A stretch of 64,000 nucleotides of DNA from an uncultured Verrucomicrobiales bacterium. Its GTDB lineage: Bacteria > Verrucomicrobiota > Verrucomicrobiia > Verrucomicrobiales > Akkermansiaceae. The position numbers were made by a program, and so were the translations under genes. Location of the stretch: NCBI GenBank assembly GCA_937944055.1, contig CALDZJ010000005.1:1-64000 (forward strand). The letters run 5' to 3'. Every line of letters starts with the position of its first letter. Position 1 is the stretch's first letter. Below, piece by piece: positions 1-7,190 of the stretch. A model generated the notes under the pieces. It was not told where the DNA came from. It ran no database searches and was given only the letters and a program-made list of their open reading frames with translations.

Positions 1-1
1 A

Positions 2-2452
2 GGTGGGCTCGTCGATCCAGCGATCAGTGGAGCAGTCAATAATACGTTTGCAAACGTCCGAGAGGCGGTTGCGATCGCTCTGGATGTGCCGACCTCGCCC
101 ACTGATGCGACCCCGGTGCTTTATCAAGATAATGCCACTTATACCTTCAGCCTTGATCGAGTCAGGCAAAGTTTGCCAATGGGCGGGCAAGATAATACGG
201 AAGGGCTCAATGCAGTGGAGGCTACGGTTTCTTTCCGCACGGTGAGTGGAACTGTTCTGGCAACGCAGATCTTCGCAGCACATACGCCCTTTGATAGCGT
301 TTCTAATGAGTCGATTAGCTACACGACTGCAGGTGGTCCAGAGGTAGGAGAGCCGATTCGTATCGTCATTGAATCGACCAACCCTGATGTCGATGGCCGT
401 TTTGCGGTCGATAACCTCTTGCTGGACGTGACGCTTGAGAACACTGGGGTTGCGCCACTCTTGAGCCCTACGACTCCAGCAGATGACACGGTGGGTGTGC
501 TTGTTTCCACGGACCTTACGGCTGAGTTTGATAAGCCAGTGCAACTTACGGGAGCAGGAAGTATCACCATCGTGAATCTCGCAGGAGGTGAGCGAGTGAT
601 CGATCTCGCAGATCCAAGTGCTGAGGCTGAGCTCGTCCTAACCCCAACGGCAGTGGGAACAATCTTAACGCTGGACCTGAATGAGAATCTGGAAGCTGGG
701 AGCGATTTCGCAGTTTTGATCAGTTCAGATGCTTTCGAGGATTTTGAAACTCCCGCAAATCCTTTTGCTGGAATTTCTGACGATACGACGTGGAATTTCT
801 CCACCACGGCTGACGGGGATGCCCCAGTTCTGACCTTAATTAGTCCGGCCGATGATGAAGTCGATGTCGATCAGGCTGCGAATTTGGTCGCAACCTTTAA
901 TGAAGATATCGTGGCAAATGCTGGTTCTATCGGGATTTTCAATCTCAGCAATGGAACGAATCTGATGCTTCCAATCGATGATCCTCAGGTGACGATCGCT
1001 GGGTCCACTTTGACTGTGGATTTGACTGACCTGCTTCTGGCGGGGAACCAGTATGGGATTTCTCTCCCGCAAGATTTAGTCGCAGATACCACCGGCAATC
1101 TCTTCGAGGGGAATGATCTGGAATTCTGGACGTTTACGACGCTGGCGGACACGACTCCTCCTAGCCTAACCCTGCCCACCTTTCCTTCCTTCGGTGGGAC
1201 AGATCATAATCAAGGCTTCATCCTGATGATTTTTGACGAGCTGACACAAGCCCCTGCGGCAGATGCGGCCTCTCCGACAAATATCACGATTCGCAATCTC
1301 ACCACTGGAGTGGATCAAGTCTTCGATGCGCGTAATCCAGCTGAAGTTGGCTTCGGGAACGGTTTCGTTAGCGTAAGTTTTGAACTCGCTCCAGGGGCCA
1401 ATTATGCAGTCATGATTGATCCCGGTAGTGTTCTGGATCTCTCTGGAAATCCTTTTGCCGGTATCACGGACTTTACGACTTGGACTTTCATGAGTGCTGA
1501 AACGGTGGAAAACACCCTTTACACGGAGAACTTCGATGGACTGGGAATTTCTGGAGGACAACGCACCTTTGGCCTTGGTTGGAGAGACACTGCTTGGGTC
1601 GAGTCGGGTGACTCTTTCCCCGAGTTTCGCGCAAACATCCGAGGGGTAGACTTCGTGAACGCCGCGGTTCAGCCGACCGTTAATGTTGCTTTCGCTGATG
1701 TGAGAGAAGCAGTCGCGGTGACTCTTGATCTGCCAGATGTCTTCGTCAGTAACGCGACCTACACCTTCAGTTTTGATCAGATTCGGGAAACAAATCCAGA
1801 TCTCAATGCGGTGGAGGCCCTCGTTTCGATTCAAGATGCAAATGGCACGGTTCTGGCGAGCGAGGAGTTCTCAGCACTGACGGACTTCGACACGGTTCTG
1901 GCCCGTAGCCTTTCCTACACCACAGAGGCTGGATCAGAGATCGGTCAGACAATTAGGATCGTCATTGAGTCGATTAATCCTGATGTTGATGGCCGTTTCT
2001 CACTTGATAATGTGATGCTCACCGAGCTTCTCTCCACCAATAGTGGGGGGAATAACTTCAGCAACTGGATCATTCAGTTCCCAGGCGTGGGTAGCGAGAA
2101 TGGATTAACAGATGATCCTGACGGAGACGGGGTGGAGAATGGGGTGGAGAACTTCTTCGGCACTGCACCTGATGTCTTCACTCAAGGGCTTGTTGCAGGA
2201 ACCCTTAGCAATGATGACTTCACCTTCACTCATCCGCAAGGGGAGCTGGCTGATGACTTGAGCTTCGTTTATCGCTGGTCGAAGGACCTTGATACTTTCC
2301 TTGATCAAGGGCAGACCGATGATGAGGGAACAACAGTTAGCTTCGTCCGCCAGTTGAACACTCCGGTGCTTGGGATGACTACGGTTACCGCAAGTGTGAG
2401 TGGCACGGCAACGGAGAAGCTCTTCTTCCAGGTCTTTGTGACCCAAGAATAA
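2..2452 (+). CDS. Secreted multi-domain Ig-like surface protein, 5' end missing
   Basis: The reading frame is open from the first bases of the window, so the N-terminus and signal peptide lie upstream. About 120 residues at the start form a beta-rich domain (NATYTFSLD, then IVIES.NPDVDGRF..DN) that occurs again near residues 540-690 of the visible part. Between the two copies are three repeats of about 110 residues that look like SbsA Ig-like (Big_5) domains, each ending in a TWNFST, FWTFTT or TWTFMS strand. The C-terminus has a DPDGDGVENGVENFFGT segment, the calcium-loop (thrombospondin-3 or dockerin-like) end common in exported verrucomicrobial proteins. It probably acts outside the cell in adhesion or carbohydrate contact, but no catalytic domain is visible. 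A strong terminator follows. Identity as a surface protein is fairly sure; the ligand is unknown. Confidence 0.8.
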   Translation, partial: GGLVDPAISGAVNNTFANVREAVAIALDVPTSPTDATPVLYQDNATYTFSLDRVRQSLPMGGQDNTEGLNAVEATVSFRTVSGTVLATQIFAAHTPFDSVSNESISYTTAGGPEVGEPIRIVIESTNPDVDGRFAVDNLLLDVTLENTGVAPLLSPTTPADDTVGVLVSTDLTAEFDKPVQLTGAGSITIVNLAGGERVIDLADPSAEAELVLTPTAVGTILTLDLNENLEAGSDFAVLISSDAFEDFETPANPFAGISDDTTWNFSTTADGDAPVLTLISPADDEVDVDQAANLVATFNEDIVANAGSIGIFNLSNGTNLMLPIDDPQVTIAGSTLTVDLTDLLLAGNQYGISLPQDLVADTTGNLFEGNDLEFWTFTTLADTTPPSLTLPTFPSFGGTDHNQGFILMIFDELTQAPAADAASPTNITIRNLTTGVDQVFDARNPAEVGFGNGFVSVSFELAPGANYAVMIDPGSVLDLSGNPFAGITDFTTWTFMSAETVENTLYTENFDGLGISGGQRTFGLGWRDTAWVESGDSFPEFRANIRGVDFVNAAVQPTVNVAFADVREAVAVTLDLPDVFVSNATYTFSFDQIRETNPDLNAVEALVSIQDANGTVLASEEFSALTDFDTVLARSLSYTTEAGSEIGQTIRIVIESINPDVDGRFSLDNVMLTELLSTNSGGNNFSNWIIQFPGVGSENGLTDDPDGDGVENGVENFFGTAPDVFTQGLVAGTLSNDDFTFTHPQGELADDLSFVYRWSKDLDTFLDQGQTDDEGTTVSFVRQLNTPVLGMTTVTASVSGTATEKLFFQVFVTQE

Positions 2453-2480
2453 GGAGCAAGTTCTCAATTCTATCATTTCC

Positions 2481-2514
2481 AAGAGCAGAGGGATTTTCCC
2501 TCTGCTCTTTTTTT
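2481..2514 (+). terminator. Rho-independent terminator of the Ig-like protein gene
   Basis: A perfect 12-bp stem (AAGAGCAGAGGG pairing with CCCTCTGCTCTT) closes a five-base loop and is followed by a run of T. It begins 28 bases after the stop codon. Confidence 0.9.
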
Positions 2515-2740
2515 AGGGCGCTCGGCAGGGCGCACTGATTTTTCCAAGGGATGCAGGAGAGCCTAAAAAAATGAACTCTCCCTCGGGTGTTTTTTTCTCC
2601 TCACTATGGCTGATTCGATTTCTTAAGATGGAGCAGTCAATGGATTCATTCGTTGTTATTAAGATTCCTTAATTATCAGGAGTTTAGAGTGATAGAGGCT
2701 TGTGGAAATTTCATTGAACAGAACTCTCTGAGGAGAGTCT

Positions 2741-2773
2741 ATGTCATCAGTTCCTGAATTTACGGCCTCATGA
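2741..2773 (+). CDS. Possible 10-codon leader ORF coupled to the next gene
   Basis: An ATG at 2741 is preceded at five bases by AGGAG, one of the clearest Shine-Dalgarno sites in a window where such sites are scarce. The frame reads MSSVPEFTAS and stops at 2771-2773, overlapping the ATG of the lipoprotein gene as ATGA. This arrangement would allow ribosomes to terminate and restart on the lipoprotein, which has no good ribosome binding site of its own. It is too short to judge by composition, so it could be chance. The remaining non-coding stretch 2453-2740 holds the terminator and nothing else I can recognise. Confidence 0.35.
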   Translation: MSSVPEFTAS

Positions 2774-3531
2774 AAATTTTATCTCTTACGATTCTTAAGT
2801 CCCTCGCAGTCCTTCTGAGCCTCTCTCTGACGAGTTGTCAAGTGAGCCCACTATGGGGGCCGCCATCGAGCGGCCTGTCTCAGGATTCGAACTCGGTGGG
2901 AGGGGCCTCGGTCCTAGCGCAGGCAGGTTATTTTACGCTTGCTCCTGATGAAGGGGGAGGTCGAGGGTCATATTTGACGGCGAGTCGCATGGCCCGCCCG
3001 AGTCCGGTGATGACGCAGCGCCCGCAAGTGATTGTGCCCCGCCAGCTCCAGCAGTCCCAGCGGCCCAGAACAGCTCCAGTGCCGCAGTTGGTGAGACCGC
3101 TGAGATCGCCTCAGGTGAGCAGAGGGAAGGTCCGTCTGGTGAATGGGCTTGCGATTGCGCCGCCAGATGCGCCGCCAGTCGTGCGTCGTGCGATCGCGGC
3201 TGGAAACCGCTTGCAAAATTTCCCTTACAAATGGGGTGGAGGCCATGCTATTCTGGACGATACGGGCTACGATTGTTCAGGTGCGGTGAGTTATGTGTTA
3301 CGGGAGGCGGGGATTATGCCGGATCAGCGAACTTCGAGAGGTTTTCTGAACTATGGGGAGGCCGGGGAGGGTGATTGGATCACGGTCTGGTCGAAGGATG
3401 GTCATGTTTTTATGATCATCGGTGGCTTGCGGCTTGATACAGGGGGCTCGACTCAGCGAACTGGGCCGCGTTGGAAGGCCAAAAGTCGTCATTATAAAGG
3501 CTTTCTTCCTCGTCACCCAAGGGGACTCTAG
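2770..3531 (+). CDS. NlpC/P60-like lipoprotein, probable peptidoglycan hydrolase
   Basis: The N-terminus is a lipoprotein signal (hydrophobic stretch, then LTSC with Cys23). Residues 30-135 are Pro/Arg/Gln-rich and probably a flexible linker. The C-terminal half resembles the NlpC/P60 cysteine peptidase fold: F-Y-K-W-G-G-G-H, then GYDCSGAVSYVL with the likely nucleophile Cys169, then KDGHVFMIIGG with His212, and a late GPRW. Such enzymes cut stem peptides of peptidoglycan; lipid anchoring would place it at a membrane facing the periplasm. The spacing of Cys and His fits, but the subfamily diverges from well-studied members, so the exact bond cut is not known. The start overlaps a possible leader ORF by ATGA. 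Confidence 0.75.
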   Translation: MKILSLTILKSLAVLLSLSLTSCQVSPLWGPPSSGLSQDSNSVGGASVLAQAGYFTLAPDEGGGRGSYLTASRMARPSPVMTQRPQVIVPRQLQQSQRPRTAPVPQLVRPLRSPQVSRGKVRLVNGLAIAPPDAPPVVRRAIAAGNRLQNFPYKWGGGHAILDDTGYDCSGAVSYVLREAGIMPDQRTSRGFLNYGEAGEGDWITVWSKDGHVFMIIGGLRLDTGGSTQRTGPRWKAKSRHYKGFLPRHPRGL

Positions 3532-3607
3532 CTTGCTTGGGCGGCGGTATTTTCTGAATTGAGTTGCCGCTTCCTCGTTTTGTTGGAAGGGTCCGGTCTC
3601 TTGATTT

Positions 3608-3856
3608 ATGGAATTTCCTGATTTAGCTAAGCTGCTGGAAGCTCGCCTCAGGGTGATAGCGGATCATGATTTTCGTGATCGGGATCCGGAGGCCCATCTG
3701 CAAGCTCTTCAAGAAGTGAGCGAGGAGATCGCGTGCTGGCATGAAGCGCATCGCGGTGAAATCGATGGTCATTTAGATCACTTCTTGAGCGGTGCAAGCT
3801 ATCAGAAAGCCCAGCTTTACCTTGAGAGCGGAACGAGGCGGCCCTGCGGGGAGTGA
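3608..3856 (+). CDS. Small protein of unknown function
   Basis: An 82-residue frame, rich in Glu, His and Leu and predicted mainly helical, with no membrane segment, signal or cysteine pair. I do not recognise a family. The composition (alternating Leu/Glu/Ala helices, EVSEEIACWHEAHRGEIDGHL) looks like a real soluble protein rather than a chance frame. It lies on the same strand as the lipoprotein gene, 76 bases after it, and meets the methyltransferase gene tail to tail. Confidence 0.5.
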   Translation: MEFPDLAKLLEARLRVIADHDFRDRDPEAHLQALQEVSEEIACWHEAHRGEIDGHLDHFLSGASYQKAQLYLESGTRRPCGE

Positions 3857-3885
3857 GTGATTTTTTTTACGGCCCGTTTAAGAGT

Positions 3886-4854
3886 TTAGGAAGGCTGCGA
3901 GAAGTCTCCGGTCAGTAAGGTGCTGTCTTCTGATTGAAAACGGTAGTCCTCGATTTCTACGCGCCATTTTGCATTCGAGTGGCCCTTGCCATAGGGTTCA
4001 TGGATGAAGTGGACTTTGATCCGCGTCCCTTTTTCCACGTAAATTGTTTTTCCGATGGGGAAGACGGTGCGTCCCCAGTGGGTGTCTGGGCAGCTGGGGG
4101 CATTTGAAAGCTCCACTGTTTGAGCGGATTTGGTCTCAAACCAAGCGGCGAGGGCATTGATTTCCCCTTCGCAGTTTGAAATGAATTCGAGTTCCGCTTC
4201 AAAGCGACCTCCTGCCTGTTCTGCGGTGCAGAGATGGCTGTCGACGGTCCACATGACTTGTCCCTCGCAGGCTAGATCTTCAGCTTTGATGTGATGACAG
4301 CTGGGTTCGGAGCGCCGCTGGGCATCGTCACCTACGATCGAGAGATTGACCCCGTAGGGACGACCATACCAAAATTCGATTTCCTCTTGTAGGTATTGGT
4401 CAAAAGCGGGAGCCATCAAAGAACTCGTGCTGCCCGGAATCATGACTCCATCAGGCTTTAGCCAACGGTCGCGAGCTTGGATGACAATGGGGAGAAGGTT
4501 TTCATCTACGCCGTAGCCGCCTAGCCACTCGGACACGATGATGTCGACCTTCTCTGGCAGTTCGAGCGTTTCCATTTCACCTTGAATGACGGTGATGCGA
4601 TCACTCAGGCCGTTTTGAGCGATGATTTGGGCGGCGGATTGCGCGACGGGTGAGCGCTCCACTGCGTAAACTTTTTTTGCTCCAGCTTGAGCGGCGAAAA
4701 TGCTTAGAATGCCGGTTCCAGAGCCGATGTCTAATACGACGGAGTGAGGCTTTACCAACTCGAACAAGGCGTCACGGAAGGCTTTGCAACGCACTTCATC
4801 TTGCAACATCGAGCCATGATTCGAGAGGTTCCGGTAGCTGATTTCAATCCCCAT
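3886..4854 (-). CDS. Protein arginine methyltransferase-like enzyme
   Basis: A 322-residue class I SAM-dependent methyltransferase with the full signature of the PRMT family. It has an N-terminal Y..L..H..ML.DEVR helix (residues 7-22), motif I VLDIGSGTGIL (40-50), an acidic residue after strand 2 (E67), the double-E loop SEWLGGYGVDE with E109 and E118 nine residues apart as in eukaryotic PRMTs, and a THW loop (258-260) leading into a C-terminal beta-barrel-like region. PRMTs transfer methyl groups to arginine side chains; a cytoplasmic protein substrate is likely but not indicated by neighbours. It stands alone after the tig-clpP terminator. Another small nucleophile as substrate is possible. 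Confidence 0.75.
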   Translation of the reverse strand: MGIEISYRNLSNHGSMLQDEVRCKAFRDALFELVKPHSVVLDIGSGTGILSIFAAQAGAKKVYAVERSPVAQSAAQIIAQNGLSDRITVIQGEMETLELPEKVDIIVSEWLGGYGVDENLLPIVIQARDRWLKPDGVMIPGSTSSLMAPAFDQYLQEEIEFWYGRPYGVNLSIVGDDAQRRSEPSCHHIKAEDLACEGQVMWTVDSHLCTAEQAGGRFEAELEFISNCEGEINALAAWFETKSAQTVELSNAPSCPDTHWGRTVFPIGKTIYVEKGTRIKVHFIHEPYGKGHSNAKWRVEIEDYRFQSEDSTLLTGDFSQPS

Positions 4855-4913
4855 AGGGGACTGCTACTGGGCCACCTTGAGATTTACAATCCTTTCTACT
4901 GACTCAGGGGTAA

Positions 4914-4951
4914 TAAAAAAGCGGAGGCCGGTCAGGGAGGCTTCCGCTTTT
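4914..4951 (-). terminator. Terminator of the tig-clpP operon
   Basis: Read on the minus strand, GCGGAAGCC pairs with GGCCTCCGC (13 pairs including flanking A/T and one G-T) around a nine-base loop, followed by six T. It lies 59 bases beyond the clpP stop codon. Confidence 0.85.
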
Positions 4952-5009
4952 GAGAGTGAGGAGAGTCAAAAATCTCTTTCGCTTTTTTCTCAGCCTTTAT
5001 GAACTCTTC

Positions 5010-5660
5010 TTAGCTTTTGTCCGCTTCTGGGAGCTGGGTCCGATTTTCTAGGACCTTATCGACGAGGCCATAGGCCATGGACTCCTCGGCGGACATGTAG
5101 TTATCGCGGTCGGCATCTTTTTCCACTTCTTCGGCGCTTTTGCCGGTGTGATGGGCGAGGATGTCATTTAAGCGTCGCTTTAGGCTATACATAAACTCTA
5201 CGGTCCGCTCAACGTCTGCCGCGGTTCCCTGAGCGCCGCCAGAAACCTGATGGATCATGACGTGGGAATTGGGAAGGCAGAAGCGCTTTCCTTTGGTGCC
5301 TGCTGTGAGGAGGACTGAGCCCATGGAGGCGCAAATGCCGATGCAATAGGTGTTCACGTCACAGGTGAGGAACTGCATGGTATCGTAGATTGCCAAGCCT
5401 GCGGTGACTGAGCCTCCGGGGGAGTTAATGTAGATGTGGATGTCTTTTTTAGGGTCCTGCATCTGGAGGAAGAGCATCTGGGCGATGACGGAGTTTGCCA
5501 CGCCATCGTCGATGCCGGTGCCGATGAAGATGATGCGGTCCTTGAGGAGACGTGAATAGATGTCAAAGGCGCGCTCGCCCCGCCCATCAGACTCGATGAC
5601 GGTGGGGATGAAGTAGTTATTCTGCGGAGTGGAGTCTCCGGAGTGAGAGGTGGGGATCAT
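5010..5660 (-). CDS. clpP: ATP-dependent Clp protease proteolytic subunit
   Basis: This 216-residue serine protease subunit forms the barrel chamber that degrades proteins fed in by ClpX or ClpA ATPases in the cytoplasm. The catalytic triad is visible as Ser112 (in ICASMGS), His137 (in VMIHQ) and Asp186 (in ADRDNYM), with the same spacings (25 and 49) as in E. coli ClpP. The INSPGGSV oligomer and substrate-binding loop is intact. It starts three bases after the tig stop codon, the widely conserved tig-clpP pairing, so it is probably read from the tig promoter. No clpX follows; the operon ends at a clear terminator. Confidence 0.97.
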   Translation of the reverse strand: MIPTSHSGDSTPQNNYFIPTVIESDGRGERAFDIYSRLLKDRIIFIGTGIDDGVANSVIAQMLFLQMQDPKKDIHIYINSPGGSVTAGLAIYDTMQFLTCDVNTYCIGICASMGSVLLTAGTKGKRFCLPNSHVMIHQVSGGAQGTAADVERTVEFMYSLKRRLNDILAHHTGKSAEEVEKDADRDNYMSAEESMAYGLVDKVLENRTQLPEADKS

Positions 5661-5663
5661 GAA

Positions 5664-6995
5664 TTATTTTTCTTCAGTTTCAGGTTCGACTTCTGTGACG
5701 TTCGCGTGCTCTACCAAGAAGTCAATAGTCTTACTGAAGAGCATATTTTGGCGAATGTTTCCGAGCTGGCCATTTTTCTGCAGCTCTTTCATGTAGCCTT
5801 TGACCGGTTTTTTAGCTTGCTTGGCCATGACGGTAACGCGTTGGAGAACTTCGCTGTTTTCAACTTGAAATGCTTCTTTTTCTGCGATTTCGCTGAGGAG
5901 GAAGTTGGTTTTCAGGCTGCTCTTAGCGCGCACTTCTGCGGCTTCAAAAAGTCCGCCTTGTTTCTCTGAGACTTGCTCTTCTGTCATGCCAGCTTGCATG
6001 CCCTCGCGAACCATTGCATCAGCCTGGCTTTGGGTTTCAGACTTGAGGAAGTCTTCAGGAAGGTCGAAGTCGACGAGCTCGTTAAGTTTGGCGAGCACGC
6101 CATTAATTTTGATTTCTTCGAGCTGTTGCTTTTGGCGCATGTCGAGGTCGTCTTGGATGAGGGCCTTGATATCATCGAGCGATTTACCGGCTTCGATTTT
6201 AGCGGCAAAGTCATCGTCTAGCTCAGGGAGAGTTTCGCTTTTTAAGGCTGTGACCTTGACGGCGAAGACTGCTTCTTGTTCACGAATCGTCTCGATCGGG
6301 AAGTCCTCGGGCAAGGTGACGGTGATTTCTTTTTCATCGCCTGCCTTTGTGCCAATCAGCTGATCGGTGAAGCCTGGGAAGAAGGCCTCGTCTTCAATAC
6401 GGATCCAGTATCCCTCGTTGGAGGCGAGGGGTTTGGCCTGTTCGCCGCCCACTTCGTCGAGCGGCTTACCATCGATGGTGGCGGTGTAGTCGATGATGGC
6501 GAGGTCCCCTTTCTCGGCGGCCCGATCCTCGATGTCTCCGTAGTCTGCGAAGCGCTGGCGGAGCTGTTCGAGATTTTGCTCTACGGCCTCATCGGGGACT
6601 CCTGATTTTGGGACATCGATTGCGAGGCCTTTATACTCAGGGAGGGTGATTTCTGGAGCGGTGATGAGTTCTGCCTCGAAGCTTAGGGAGCCATCTGCTT
6701 GGTGGGTGATGTTTTCAGGATTCTTTACATTGAGGACTTTTAGGTCCTGATTTTCCTTCAGTGCGTCTTGGAAACTGTTCTGAATGAGACGTGACTCGAC
6801 TTCTTGATCGATGTCAGCGCCGTGGGATTTTTCAATGACGGCCTTTGGCGCTTTGCCGGGGCGGAATCCGGGGATGCGGGCCTGAGTGACAAAGGCTTTA
6901 AGCACCTTGTTGCGTTCCTCAGTGACCTTTTCGGCGGGAATCTCGACGCTTAGGGCGGCGAGGCATTTTTCTTTTTTCTCCAAGCGGATGTTCAT
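5664..6995 (-). CDS. tig: Trigger factor, ribosome-bound chaperone and prolyl isomerase
   Basis: This 443-residue protein begins MNIRLEKKEKCLAAL and carries the ribosome-binding loop as PGFRPGKAP near residue 45. A central FKBP-type isomerase domain (AIIDYTATIDGKP..., then the PGF..QLIG strand) follows, then a long helical C-terminal chaperone domain. It binds nascent chains at the ribosomal exit. The frame continues 22 codons upstream without ATG to a TTG, but that region holds a good promoter match and the protein alignment begins at the ATG at 6995, so I chose it. It is followed directly by clpP. Confidence 0.95.
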   Translation of the reverse strand: MNIRLEKKEKCLAALSVEIPAEKVTEERNKVLKAFVTQARIPGFRPGKAPKAVIEKSHGADIDQEVESRLIQNSFQDALKENQDLKVLNVKNPENITHQADGSLSFEAELITAPEITLPEYKGLAIDVPKSGVPDEAVEQNLEQLRQRFADYGDIEDRAAEKGDLAIIDYTATIDGKPLDEVGGEQAKPLASNEGYWIRIEDEAFFPGFTDQLIGTKAGDEKEITVTLPEDFPIETIREQEAVFAVKVTALKSETLPELDDDFAAKIEAGKSLDDIKALIQDDLDMRQKQQLEEIKINGVLAKLNELVDFDLPEDFLKSETQSQADAMVREGMQAGMTEEQVSEKQGGLFEAAEVRAKSSLKTNFLLSEIAEKEAFQVENSEVLQRVTVMAKQAKKPVKGYMKELQKNGQLGNIRQNMLFSKTIDFLVEHANVTEVEPETEEK

Positions 6996-7032
6996 GACGG
7001 ATAAAAGTGTTCGTTTTTTGACGCGGGGCGAG

Positions 7033-7061
7033 AAACTAGGGAGGAAGTGTGGATAGGTCAA
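7033..7061 (-). promoter_or_regulatory. Likely sigma-70-type promoter of tig-clpP
   Basis: On the minus strand TTGACC (7056-7061) and TAGTTT (7033-7038) are separated by exactly 17 bases. The start codon at 6995 lies about 30 bases beyond the expected transcription start. The match is by eye only. It supports the downstream ATG as the tig start. Confidence 0.5.
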
Positions 7062-7190
7062 GGGAGGGGAGCTGGGATTTATTTTTTAAAATTCTCAGTC
7101 CTCGAAGTGAGTAAGTTGGTGGGTCATTGACCTTGACGAGAGAGGCGTCCTTCGTCGTAATTACGTCCGACAAAAGTCCTGTCATACTTC

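Noticed and set aside
1166-1834. 222-residue minus-strand frame inside the Ig-like protein gene
   Set aside because: No recognisable domain and antisense to a long gene with clear repeated domains.
7133-7163. Possible bamA promoter TTGACG and TAATTA
   Set aside because: Spacing of 19 bases and a weak -10; not convincing by eye.
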